Source: Marinagarivorans sp.
GTDB taxonomy: Bacteria > Pseudomonadota > Gammaproteobacteria > Pseudomonadales > Cellvibrionaceae
Reading direction: 5' to 3'
Length of the DNA: 35,086 bases
Assembly (NCBI GenBank): GCA_028281865.1
Contig: JANQJB010000134.1
Location: 1-35,086 of the forward strand
Part shown: positions 22,693 to 31,466 of the stretch, one piece after another
Layout of the letters: the number at the start of each line of letters is the position of its first letter
How positions within the stretch are numbered: the first letter of the stretch is position 1
Translations under genes and position numbers: made by a program
The notes under the pieces: model-generated
Told to the model about the DNA's origin: nothing
Database searches by the model: none
What the model saw: only the letters and a program-made list of their open reading frames with translations

Positions 22693-25197
22693 TCAGAACG
22701 CAACATCAGCTTTATTGTTGAATTGGAGCGTTTTCACTGAATGCAAGGCGCAAATCTCTCCGTCTTTATGGTCTGAGTGGAGCGTTTTGCTTAATCGAAT
22801 ATCCGCCGAAGCGCTACTAGAACCGCGCGGTAGATAGGGCCAAGCACTTTTTCCATCGACCGGAAGCTCTGGAACATCAAGCGTACAGGCATATTCAAGC
22901 TCACTTGCATAAAATTTGCGTTGTACTTTCGGAAAACCGAGATGATTTATTTGATTTTTTGCTTTGTCTGAAATTTGAATTCCCCACATCTCTGCATAAT
23001 CACTGAAATCTAAACCGCTAACGACAGACATTGCGATAATTAACCAATCATTCCTTGGGAGAATATCTTTATTCGCTTCAGCACGACTGTAAGTACCAAA
23101 ACCAAGACTTTCCCTTTGTTTATTCCACAGCGCTTCACTTCTTATCGCTCGATAAAATTCGTTATGAAGTAAATGCAAGCGCGCGAGCAGAAACCAGCCA
23201 TTGCCTATTGAGCCTTGATTTTGCGCGACTGCTGAAAATTGAACGTAAATAGCTCGTGTAAAAATAGTATTCTGATAATCTATATTTTCAGCCGCGTACG
23301 CCGAAGGATTCGGCGAGTTAAATCCATCCTGTAGAATTTGATATAAATCATCATCGCGCCAAAACTTTAAACACCTTCGCCCCAACGCTGTTTTGTATTT
23401 TTTGTACCCCTCAGATGCGGGAAAAGAAGCATATATTTCGGTTAGCGAATGGAGAGGCTTCCAACCTGAAAAAACAAGCTCATAATTCTCTAAATGGTGG
23501 CTCACTTCGTGAAGATAAACCAGCCTTAAAGGGCTAAACCAACTGAATACATCAAGCGGAATACCCGCTGGATTTCTTGCTAATGGGTTGCCGGAACAAC
23601 CGAAGCCACACAAAGCAAACTCGGCATTAGCATGTCGCACATAATCGACCTCCTCAAGTGGCCATGCTTTTTCTTCGGCAAAACCGTGAATACCTTCGTT
23701 GTAAGAAATATTGGGGCCTGCCAGCCCGGCCGATTGTTGAAGAAGGTCATACATATAATATTGTGTTGCTTCGGCAAGGCTTTCGATATCACCAAAATCT
23801 GACTGTTCCAAGGTATCAAAAAAATAATCTCTACGAGAATGAATTTCGATATTGGGAGTGGCTAGTTCGACCCAGTTATAAATTCCCTCGTTCAGGGCTT
23901 TATTAAAATGCTCGGTATCCTCAGGACCATTCCAATAGGCATGTCGCCCTACTTTTTCAAATGTCAGATCAACTGCTTCGCCGCCTTTACTAAAAAGTAA
24001 TTGCACCGGACCGCCGTAAGGTGTCGAAACGCGAATAGCTTCTCCCGGATTAATTGTTATGGGTGTGCTCATCACCAGTTTCGGCCTGACATAACCTTGC
24101 AATTCACCGTTCCACTCACGTAATTTAGCCGGTATTTTTATTGTTCCCGGTCTTAAAGTATTGAGCATGACTCTTACACTAAGGTCTTCGTTGTTATCAT
24201 TACGCGTGACCAAAAAACTTTGACCTGGAATAGCATAGACACCCGCAGCTCGCATCGCTCGTTTACTCGTCATTTGAACGCGCACATCTTCGGGAACTAC
24301 GCGACTAAAATCGCTGCCGCTAAACGAACCCATGTCAGGCATTAGTCTATTATGGTCACGGCTATAAAAAACCACATGTTCGGCGAAATAACTTTTTAAA
24401 TAATCCTGCATTTGGTCAGTATCAAGCGGGAAGCGCACTCGTTCACGATAGTAATCACCTAATAAAACCATTAACCGCAGCAGGCGACGGCTTTCGTCAT
24501 TGAATAAATCAAAATTACGCTGATCCAATGACTCCAAAGAACGCTTTACATCCCTCAGCGGAAGATAAAATTCAGATTCATATTCTGATTTAATCGCGTC
24601 AGACGAACACTCACTACTATTGCATTCAATTAAATCAAAGGAAAAATCATTCGACTCTAACCGGCGAATCACCTCAGCGACTCTTTTGAGAGCGGAATTT
24701 GAACCTAATTTTTCAGCTTCTTCCTGAATGAGTCCGACAAGAGCCGCAGAAGACTCTGGAAGCCAGGTGGGATTTCCAGTAGATAGAGCGTTGAGCACTT
24801 TGGCCTTATCGTCTAACGAAGATTCAATGATAGTGATTTTGAGGTGTTGTGTTGCACTCGCCGTGCCGTCAAAAGCCTGAACTCTTATATTAAAAACATT
24901 TCCCACAATCGGATTAGCGGTATTTTTAAACTCCAGTTTTTTATTATCGAGAAAAAAAACATCTGCACTTCTTCCCAACAAGGAGAATTCGATCGGGTCA
25001 GAATCAGGGTCTGTCGCATCAACTTGGTAACCGATGTTACGATTTCCAAACTCCAGCTCAATCTCAATAACACCTTCGACTTTATTGGTAAATTCCGGAG
25101 GAGAATTCGTTGGTGTCTCGTTCGTAGCTTTACCTGTGCATGCATTAATGGCAATTAGCGCACAGGTTAAAAAACTAATTTTGAGTATTTTCTGCAT
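22693..25197 (-). CDS. IMPa/M60-like metallopeptidase lipoprotein with cadherin-like domain
   Basis: This is an 834-residue lipoprotein (lipobox AINAC, Cys about residue 20). A cadherin/Ig-like domain (about 30-128; YQVDATDPDSDPIEFSLLG) is followed by a helical region (about 135-300). A segment then resembles the N-terminal part of IMPa (PGEAIRVSTPYGGPVQLLF, about 410-430). The gluzincin zinc site is HEVSH (H563, E564, H567) with a downstream Glu in LTEIYASF (about E587), fitting M60-type HExxH-x(8-28)-E spacing. Pseudomonas aeruginosa IMPa cleaves next to O-glycosylated Ser or Thr in mucin-type glycoproteins; the same activity is likely but inferred here. It lies antiparallel to its neighbours, bracketed by 90-bp repeats, which suggests insertion. 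The length is close to IMPa. Confidence 0.85.
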   Translation of the reverse strand: MQKILKISFLTCALIAINACTGKATNETPTNSPPEFTNKVEGVIEIELEFGNRNIGYQVDATDPDSDPIEFSLLGRSADVFFLDNKKLEFKNTANPIVGNVFNIRVQAFDGTASATQHLKITIIESSLDDKAKVLNALSTGNPTWLPESSAALVGLIQEEAEKLGSNSALKRVAEVIRRLESNDFSFDLIECNSSECSSDAIKSEYESEFYLPLRDVKRSLESLDQRNFDLFNDESRRLLRLMVLLGDYYRERVRFPLDTDQMQDYLKSYFAEHVVFYSRDHNRLMPDMGSFSGSDFSRVVPEDVRVQMTSKRAMRAAGVYAIPGQSFLVTRNDNNEDLSVRVMLNTLRPGTIKIPAKLREWNGELQGYVRPKLVMSTPITINPGEAIRVSTPYGGPVQLLFSKGGEAVDLTFEKVGRHAYWNGPEDTEHFNKALNEGIYNWVELATPNIEIHSRRDYFFDTLEQSDFGDIESLAEATQYYMYDLLQQSAGLAGPNISYNEGIHGFAEEKAWPLEEVDYVRHANAEFALCGFGCSGNPLARNPAGIPLDVFSWFSPLRLVYLHEVSHHLENYELVFSGWKPLHSLTEIYASFPASEGYKKYKTALGRRCLKFWRDDDLYQILQDGFNSPNPSAYAAENIDYQNTIFTRAIYVQFSAVAQNQGSIGNGWFLLARLHLLHNEFYRAIRSEALWNKQRESLGFGTYSRAEANKDILPRNDWLIIAMSVVSGLDFSDYAEMWGIQISDKAKNQINHLGFPKVQRKFYASELEYACTLDVPELPVDGKSAWPYLPRGSSSASADIRLSKTLHSDHKDGEICALHSVKTLQFNNKADVAF

Positions 25198-25661
25198 TAA
25201 GTTCGATCCGATACGTAGTCAAGAAGTTGACAGAGCTAACAAAAACTCCTCGTCATATTCTAACAGCCCGCTTTCAGAAAAACGGTCACATATGCATCTA
25301 GAAACTGTGAATCCTATCGAATTTATGCAAGCGATTAGTATTGACCAGTTTTGGTTTGGAGCTTGTGGCTTCACCGCCGAATCAATAAGGATTGAAAAGC
25401 ACTCTGCTACCCTTCCACATCGGTGAAAATTATTTTATTACCTGGTTCACAAAGTTGGTTTTCTCCAAAATAACTATTCTTGGCACCAGTCTCCGGACCT
25501 ACATCAAGGTGTTCGTTCCAGTGAATTGTTGTCTGATACCCAGTATACTCAGACCCGTGGAAGAGCCCCGAACTTTCGTGCGAGGCGTTTTTTATTTGGT
25601 GGTGGGACGGGACGCGGATTCAACCTCGGGCATTTCAGCCGATGACAATGGATTGCACCGC
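25198..25661. other. Intergenic spacer upstream of the peptidase gene, with a hairpin-rich segment
   Basis: No protein gene was found. The part next to 25197 should carry the peptidase promoter on the minus strand. On the plus strand, GTCTGA (25531-25536) pairs with TCAGAC (25549-25554). GCCCCG (25565-25570) then pairs with CGAGGC (25581-25586) with one mismatch, followed by six Ts at 25588-25593. This could be a small structured RNA with its own terminator, or the debris of one. Confidence 0.35.
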
Positions 25662-25751
25662 TCGTTCACCAAAATTGGTTAAAAGCACTCGTATTTCTTC
25701 GATTGCTTCAAGTTTTTTGCGCTTAGTTTCGGAAATAATTTCTCTGTTTGC
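25662..25751. repeat. 90-bp direct repeat, copy B
   Basis: This is the second copy of the 22568-22657 segment, 3,094 bp away in the same orientation. On the minus strand an open frame from a TTG at 25778 to a TGA at 25635 (47 residues) runs through it and shares 28 of 29 residues with the frame in copy A. It has no ribosome-binding site. It lies 81 bp before the next plus-strand gene and so overlaps that gene's probable promoter region. Confidence 0.95.
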
Positions 25752-25832
25752 TAAAATCTCAAGCAGCCGGATGTTCAAGTATTACTCAATCTAAACGTAC
25801 GAAATAATTATGAGTATTTCAGGAGTGCAATA

Positions 25833-27521
25833 TTGAACAGAGTGTTGTTAACATGTGTAGCGCTAAAGCTAGCTGTTTGTGTAAAGGCTTTAGTTTTTAC
25901 TTATCTTATTTCTTTGCTTTTATCCTGTGACGGCATAGAGCAAAAGCCCTCGTCGAGTTCGAGTAGTTCTTCCTCAGCCAGCGCGTCTTCCAATAGTTCC
26001 TCATCAAGTAGCTCTTCGTCTTCGAGTGGCGGAATAAACAATGTCACGTACAAAACTATTCCCGGTACACAGATTGATGCGCCGCCGAGTTGCGGAAGGG
26101 TTGAGCCGCCACCGACTCAACTTCTTACCAATGATCAAATTGCGAATGTTATTCGCGATATTTTTGCTCCCTTGGAAATTGAAGTTCCACGAATGCGAGG
26201 TAGCTACCTAAAAAAAGATAAGATAAGTTTGAGCTTGATGGAAGACCTACTTATAGTTGCCGATAGTGTTGCAGAGCAAGTCTTAAAACAAATTGACCAG
26301 CTCGATTTACACTGTGATGTTGAAATTGATTGCGCTCGTCAATTTATTATCACCTATGGTTTGCGCGCGTTTAAGCAACCGGTTAGCGAAGAAATAATCG
26401 AGCGCTATCTGCAAAAACTGTATTTAAAAGAAACTTTATTTGAGCAAGGTTTGGCCCAGATTGTTCGGGGAATTATTCTGGACCCTTTTACTCTGTATCA
26501 GTATACAAGCGGTACCGATACAGAAACTGAAAATCTAGCACTTAGTGCCTACGACAAAGCAGCTAAATTAAGTTTTCTTCTCTGGAATAGTATCCCCGAT
26601 GATACACTTTACCAGGCAGCCAAGGCCAATAAACTCGATACTAAACAGGGTTTGCATGACGAAGTCCAAAGGCTAATTAACGACGATAGATTTATTTATG
26701 GCTTAGCGGCTTTCTATCGCAACTGGTTACATTTATATTCCTTTCATTATCGCCGGCCGCCGGGTCTTGATAAAAGCGCATCTGATGCTTTTAGCCAGTT
26801 TATTTTTCACATGTACCGTAACGATGCATCTTTTTCTGATTTATTAACCAGTCCAACTGTATTTTTAAATTCGCAATTAGCAGAATTAATCGACCATAAA
26901 GATGGTACCTTTACTGAAGAGTTAACAGAGACTGAATTAGTCGATCACCCAGGGTTTTTAACGCGCACTGGCTACCTTATACATTTTTCTGGAAACGAAG
27001 AACATCCTAATCCGTCGATGAGGGGTGCTAATATTGCCTTGAATTTATTATGCAGCGACATTGATTTTAGCGGTTTTGATTGGCACTTTGAATTCATTTT
27101 ACCGTTCGTTCCTAAAGAAGGCCAAAGTTATCGACAGGCGCTCGAATTTGCTGTTTCGACTCATCCGATCTGTGAAGAGTGCCATATCCAAATTGATTCA
27201 CTCGGTTTTACTCTTAATTTATTTGATGCAAAAGGGCGAAAAAGAATCGATGACAATGGATTACCAATTGATACTTCCGTAGCGGACAGTTTACTCGGCC
27301 CTTTACAAGACCACCACGATCTAGCCAATGCACTCGCTAATTCTGAGGTTGCGTTGCAATGTTATGCCAAAAACTGGGCAGATTATCTTTTTGGCGAAGC
27401 GCTTACGGAAGAAGAACAATGTGCTTACGACCTTTTGCAACAAAGTGTTATGCAACACCGGGGTAATTTATTGCAGGTATTAAATGATCTTATCAATAAC
27501 CCCAAGTTTCACTACCGCTAG
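25833..27521 (+). CDS. Polyserine lipoprotein of the DUF1592 family (DUF1595/1592/1588/1585)
   Basis: This is a 562-residue exported protein starting with TTG, AGGAG lying 7 bases before it. The signal ends in LISLLLSC (lipobox Cys about 32), and a Ser/Ala/Asn linker runs to about residue 66. The Planctomycete-type set then follows in order: DUF1595 (about 150-215; ARQFIITYGLRAFKQPVSEEIIERYL), DUF1592 (about 240-365; AAKLSFLLWNSIPDDTLYQAA), and DUF1588 (about 375-475; GFLTRTGYL, PSMRG, LLC, then CEECH at C447, C450, H451). DUF1585 forms the end (ALQCYAKNWADYLFGEALT). In Planctomycetes such proteins carry cytochrome-like CxxCH motifs and pair with DUF1552 or DUF1501 partners, and the next gene here is DUF1552. 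The biochemical function of the family is not known. Confidence 0.9.
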   Translation: MNRVLLTCVALKLAVCVKALVFTYLISLLLSCDGIEQKPSSSSSSSSSASASSNSSSSSSSSSSSGGINNVTYKTIPGTQIDAPPSCGRVEPPPTQLLTNDQIANVIRDIFAPLEIEVPRMRGSYLKKDKISLSLMEDLLIVADSVAEQVLKQIDQLDLHCDVEIDCARQFIITYGLRAFKQPVSEEIIERYLQKLYLKETLFEQGLAQIVRGIILDPFTLYQYTSGTDTETENLALSAYDKAAKLSFLLWNSIPDDTLYQAAKANKLDTKQGLHDEVQRLINDDRFIYGLAAFYRNWLHLYSFHYRRPPGLDKSASDAFSQFIFHMYRNDASFSDLLTSPTVFLNSQLAELIDHKDGTFTEELTETELVDHPGFLTRTGYLIHFSGNEEHPNPSMRGANIALNLLCSDIDFSGFDWHFEFILPFVPKEGQSYRQALEFAVSTHPICEECHIQIDSLGFTLNLFDAKGRKRIDDNGLPIDTSVADSLLGPLQDHHDLANALANSEVALQCYAKNWADYLFGEALTEEEQCAYDLLQQSVMQHRGNLLQVLNDLINNPKFHYR

Positions 27522-27539
27522 TAGTTAGGGAGAACAAAC

Positions 27540-28877
27540 GTGCAGAAATACAAAAATTTATCGCGTCGTCAACTCTTGTCACTTGCGGGCGGTGCTGGTG
27601 CCGTGCCGGTTCTTTGGCCATTTGTCCCGCGTCTTGAGGCCGCCGAAGCAGAAGCGAAACAGGTACTGCCGCGCTTTTCTTATTGGTATGAATTCACCAT
27701 GCCGCACAACCTCTTGACGCAGCCGCTGTATCAAAGTGAACCGGGTCCGTTGGCGTTCAAGGAAAGCTTTGCACCACTTAATCAAATTGCCGAAAAATCG
27801 GTGCTGTTGCGCAATATTGATAGGCTTACTGCTTACCCGTTAGTCCGTAACCATCACGAGACAGGAGCTATTGGTATAACGGGTTGGCGTCCTGGAGGCG
27901 AAGGGAAATTTTCAACAAGCGCGACTAGCGTTGATCAATGGCTGGCAGAAAAAATTGGTCAAACAACACCTGTAAAAGATCTACGTGCGGGATGGAAAAA
28001 TGTTGGTCGCTTTGATGTAGACATATCAATGTCAGTTGTCGACGGTGAGCCGCAAGAGCGCTTTCAAGATCCGTTGTTAATGTATGAATATATTTTTCGC
28101 AATACCTTTGAAAAGTTACGCGATATAGATGCTTATCAGCAATTACAACAACGAAAAAGCATTTTAGATGTCGCTAAATCAAGCCTCGATAAACTCAAGA
28201 CCCATACATCAGCGCGTGACGCGGAAAGGATGGAGGCGCATGAGTTTGCCATTCGTGAAGTCGAGCAAAAAATTAATATTGCCCTAGCGAACAGCACAGA
28301 AAATATTTTCCGATGCTTGGCGGAAAAAAAAATTACTGCAGAGGCTGTGACCAACGAGCAACATGCGTATCCAATTTACTCCCAATTAATGACCATTGCG
28401 CTTGCGTGCAATTTAACGCGTATTGCCGGAGCACACTATGGTAATCCTAGGTGTAATCTTCATTACGAATTTGTCGAAAACTTTAGATCAGATTCTATGG
28501 ATTTTCACCGGAAAACTCATAGGCCTGATAAAGCTTATTTGTACGACGTACTAAAGTTTCGTGCGCAAAGCATAGTGGAATACGTGAAGATGTTGGATGC
28601 GGTTATTGAGCCGGATGGCTCCACCTTGCTTGATAACACATTGTTTTATTGGACTAACGATATGATTTGGAGTCATAAGCTTAGAGACGATGGACATTGT
28701 TTTATTGCAGGTGCAAAAAATAGAATTAAAAGGCATGGAGAAATGATTGCAACAAGTGGCCTGCTCCACAATGATATCTTGACCACCATTGCCCACTATA
28801 TGGGCGAAACCTCAATCGAGAAATATGGGGATCGACAATATTGCAATGGTGTATTACCGTCTAGCTATTTTGGATAA
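27540..28877 (+). CDS. Tat-exported DUF1552 protein
   Basis: This 445-residue protein starts with GTG, with AGGGAGA 8-9 bases upstream. A twin-arginine signal (LSRRQLLSLAGGAGAVPVLW) precedes the mature part. The DUF1552 features are present in order: FSYWYEFTMPHN, then LLRNIDRL, NHHETGAIGITGW (about residues 100-112), TSVDQWLAEKIG, a long helical middle, and a C-terminal TTIAHYMGET with YGD and GVLP. DUF1552 proteins are members of the alkaline-phosphatase/sulfatase-like superfamily in sequence style, and their activity is unestablished. It sits 18 bp after the DUF1592 gene, the standard pairing seen in Planctomycetes and some deltaproteobacteria, which supports joint function in the periplasm or on the surface. 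Confidence 0.9.
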   Translation: MQKYKNLSRRQLLSLAGGAGAVPVLWPFVPRLEAAEAEAKQVLPRFSYWYEFTMPHNLLTQPLYQSEPGPLAFKESFAPLNQIAEKSVLLRNIDRLTAYPLVRNHHETGAIGITGWRPGGEGKFSTSATSVDQWLAEKIGQTTPVKDLRAGWKNVGRFDVDISMSVVDGEPQERFQDPLLMYEYIFRNTFEKLRDIDAYQQLQQRKSILDVAKSSLDKLKTHTSARDAERMEAHEFAIREVEQKINIALANSTENIFRCLAEKKITAEAVTNEQHAYPIYSQLMTIALACNLTRIAGAHYGNPRCNLHYEFVENFRSDSMDFHRKTHRPDKAYLYDVLKFRAQSIVEYVKMLDAVIEPDGSTLLDNTLFYWTNDMIWSHKLRDDGHCFIAGAKNRIKRHGEMIATSGLLHNDILTTIAHYMGETSIEKYGDRQYCNGVLPSSYFG

Positions 28878-29074
28878 GACGTAGAATGTTGCGTGAAAAT
28901 AGTTCTCTATTTATCTTAAACTTATTAATGATACGTTAACATTTCTTAAGACTCATCTATCCCGCACCCTCATAGCATTGTTCTGCAACAAATTAGTGTT
29001 AACAGACCCTAGTGATTTTAATTAATTGATGCTACCTTTTGGAGGTTTCAATAAGTTAAATATCGAAAAACTAT

Positions 29075-30517
29075 ATGAAATCCCTTAGCGGTTATATCAA
29101 GCAAGTTGCGCGACCGATATTATTAAGTCTTTCAATATTTATTGTTCCGGCTTGTGCGGTTAATCAGCAGAAACCTCAGAGCCCAAATATTGTTATTATT
29201 TTCACTGACGACCAAGGCTACGAAGATGTGGGCGTTTACGGCTCGCCACTTATTGCTACACCGCATCTGGATCAACTTGCCAGTGACGGTATTCGCTTCA
29301 CCGATTTTTATGTTGCCTCTTCTGTCTGCAGCCCTTCCCGTGCCTCTTTATTGACTGGACAGCTTCCTAAACTCAACGGTGTTGACGGCGTACTTTGGCC
29401 TGGTGGAGCTGGTATGAATCCAGAAGTTTTGACTATTGCGGAATTACTAAAAACCAAAGGCTACGCCACAGCCTTATTTGGCAAATGGCACTTGGGCGAT
29501 ACGCAAGACACAAGGCCGACGGCACACGGATTTGACGAATATTACGGTATTCCTTATAGCAATGATATGTTCCCTCATTTTACCCATAAGGCCGCAAAAA
29601 ATATTCAGTTTAATTTTGCTTACAATTATGAAAAATTTGAGTGGGATAAGCAGCATGTAAAGAAATTTTTCAAAGACAAGAGAAAGCTGAAAAAAGATTT
29701 AAATTACGCTTCCCCCATATTTGAGGGTAATAAAGTCGTAGAGTACCCCGCCGATCAATCGCTATTGACGCAAAAATATTTTTCTCGCGCCCGGGAGTAT
29801 ATTAGCAAACACAAAAACAAGCCCTTTTTGGTTTTCATTACACCGTCGATGCCGCATATTCCCTTGTTTGCTTCCGAGCGTTTTAAAGGCAAGAGCAAGC
29901 GAGGGCTTTATGGCGACACAATCGAAGAAATCGATTATGAGATTGGTGCGTTGCGGCGCCATTTGAAAAATTTAAAACTTGATAAAAATACCTTAGTTGT
30001 CTTTTCTTCAGATAATGGCCCTTGGCTTAGTTTTAAAGAGCATGGCGGCAGTGCCGGCCCGTTACGCGGTGGAAAATTTACCAATTTTGAAGGGGGTGTT
30101 AGGGTCCCGGGTATTATGGTTTGGCCGGGTAATATTCCTACGGGTACTGTGAGTAATCAGATTTCCAGTACGATGGATCTTTTTCCAACTATTGCAGAAA
30201 TTACGGGCGCTGAACTACCTGCTAAGCATAAATTAAACGGCCAGTCGTTGTTACGCCATCTTCGTAATCCCACGTCGACTATTAATCGTGACGTGCACTT
30301 TTATAGCCTCAGGGGAAAAGTTGCGGGTGTCCGTAAAGGCGACTGGAAATATATCCGAGCAGAGATGGTTTCGCGTCAAAAAAAGATGAATCTGAATACC
30401 GCCTTATTGTTTAATCTAAAAAATGATGTATCCGAAACGAACAATCTAATTGATAAATTCCCGCAAAAAGTTGTTGAGCTTGAACAACTTGTCCAAGATT
30501 TTGAAAAAACGCTGTGA
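29075..30517 (+). CDS. Type I sulfatase (formylglycine-dependent), lipoprotein
   Basis: This is a 480-residue sulfatase-superfamily enzyme. A lipobox (VPAC, Cys 27) anchors it, and FTDDQGYEDVGVYG (about 43-56) supplies the first calcium-binding Asp pair. The signature CSPSRASLLTG has C85, P87 and R89, so Cys is the residue converted to formylglycine by an FGE-type enzyme, not visible here. GKWHLGD (about 136-142) contributes further active-site residues, and FSSDNGPW (about 310-317) supplies the late metal-binding Asp-Asn. It hydrolyses sulfate esters, probably from sulfated glycans; the substrate is unknown. A GGAGG element lies 29 bases before the ATG, too far to be ideal, yet no in-frame start is available closer to it. 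It converges on the ThuA gene with a 31-bp gap. Confidence 0.92.
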   Translation: MKSLSGYIKQVARPILLSLSIFIVPACAVNQQKPQSPNIVIIFTDDQGYEDVGVYGSPLIATPHLDQLASDGIRFTDFYVASSVCSPSRASLLTGQLPKLNGVDGVLWPGGAGMNPEVLTIAELLKTKGYATALFGKWHLGDTQDTRPTAHGFDEYYGIPYSNDMFPHFTHKAAKNIQFNFAYNYEKFEWDKQHVKKFFKDKRKLKKDLNYASPIFEGNKVVEYPADQSLLTQKYFSRAREYISKHKNKPFLVFITPSMPHIPLFASERFKGKSKRGLYGDTIEEIDYEIGALRRHLKNLKLDKNTLVVFSSDNGPWLSFKEHGGSAGPLRGGKFTNFEGGVRVPGIMVWPGNIPTGTVSNQISSTMDLFPTIAEITGAELPAKHKLNGQSLLRHLRNPTSTINRDVHFYSLRGKVAGVRKGDWKYIRAEMVSRQKKMNLNTALLFNLKNDVSETNNLIDKFPQKVVELEQLVQDFEKTL

Positions 30518-30548
30518 GTAGAAATTAAATTTAAGGTGCTTATGCTTA

Positions 30549-31436
30549 TTAACGCTCTAAGCGTATAACATCGCCTGTTGCTGCCCACTCCGTTCCGCGT
30601 TGAAGGCTAAGAATAAAACCTTTGCTGTTTAAAGACGGTACAGGCTCTTTGTCGCCTGTACTGGCGTGCCCTAGCGTCAAATGAAATACACGACCCTTAT
30701 GGTATTTAATTGTCATTAACATGGGTTCATGATCACCGCTACCTTTAGGAAGTGTTGGGTCAGAATAAGCAGTTGCGAGAATTTTGACGTTTTTAGCAGG
30801 GCCGCGAAGGCTGGTGTAAACTTCATCGTGAATTTGTTGCCAGGTTTCGGGCAAGCCGCGTGTTATTGGATGTTTTTTATCTCGAACCGTCACCCAAAAA
30901 TCGCCGCGTGGTGGATGGCGCGGGCGACTTTCAAAATGACGATGAAATATTTTTCCATCTCGCCAAGCTATTGCGACGCCTTCATCAGCTTTTCTTCCTC
31001 CCCAGCCCCCTACAGCTGTCATTTTATTAAATGGCAGCCAATCGGGAAAACCGTTGTTGGTGGAGTGCTGCACCACGAGTCCGCCACCTTTGCGCACAAA
31101 GCGCTCGAAGTTCTTTTTCGTGGTATCTGACCATTCGCTGCGATCCTTCTTTTGTTTTGCCCAATTCCCGTCGTTATATGCCATGACAATAACATTGTAT
31201 TTTTCCCAGTTTGGATCAAAGCGCTTTTTGCCCTCGGCATCATCGGGGCAAATAACATAGTCAACATCAAATACGCCCGCATCATCAAGGTGTTTTTTGA
31301 GCGCCGAACTAGTGAGCTTCCAGTCGTGATACTTTACATCGGAAACTCCGGTTAATAGCATGACTTTAATTGGCGCCAGAGTTTCAGCAAAAACAACAGG
31401 AGTAAAAACCAGTAACAGTAAAATAAGCTTTTTCAT
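30549..31436 (-). CDS. ThuA-domain secreted protein
   Basis: This is a 295-residue exported protein with a short signal peptide (1-17, ending VFA). The rest is the ThuA-like (trehalose-utilisation) class I glutamine-amidotransferase-type fold: IKVMLLTGVSDVKYHDWKLTSSALKKHL, then YNVIVMAYNDG, GGGLVVQHSTNNGFPDWLPFNKM, and a late KGRVFHLTLGHA. The catalytic Cys of true amidotransferases is absent from the usual elbow. ThuA proteins are implicated in sugar metabolism and are very abundant in Planctomycetes next to sulfatases and DUF1592-type proteins. It is the last gene of a minus-strand operon, 30 bp after the methyltransferase gene. No strong ribosome-binding site was seen. Confidence 0.88.
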   Translation of the reverse strand: MKKLILLLLVFTPVVFAETLAPIKVMLLTGVSDVKYHDWKLTSSALKKHLDDAGVFDVDYVICPDDAEGKKRFDPNWEKYNVIVMAYNDGNWAKQKKDRSEWSDTTKKNFERFVRKGGGLVVQHSTNNGFPDWLPFNKMTAVGGWGGRKADEGVAIAWRDGKIFHRHFESRPRHPPRGDFWVTVRDKKHPITRGLPETWQQIHDEVYTSLRGPAKNVKILATAYSDPTLPKGSGDHEPMLMTIKYHKGRVFHLTLGHASTGDKEPVPSLNSKGFILSLQRGTEWAATGDVIRLER

Positions 31437-31466
31437 TTCTTATGGCTGCTAAGTTGTGGTGAGAGT

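Noticed and set aside
25600-25640. tRNA-like 3' end on the minus strand (GGTTGAATCC then CCACCACCA)
   Set aside because: The T-arm, anticodon arm and acceptor stem cannot be paired properly, so it is not a tRNA; a degraded fragment cannot be excluded.
22568-25751. Integron cassette structure around the peptidase gene
   Set aside because: The repeats lack attC-type GTTRRRY/RYYYAAC core sites and no integrase is present in the window.
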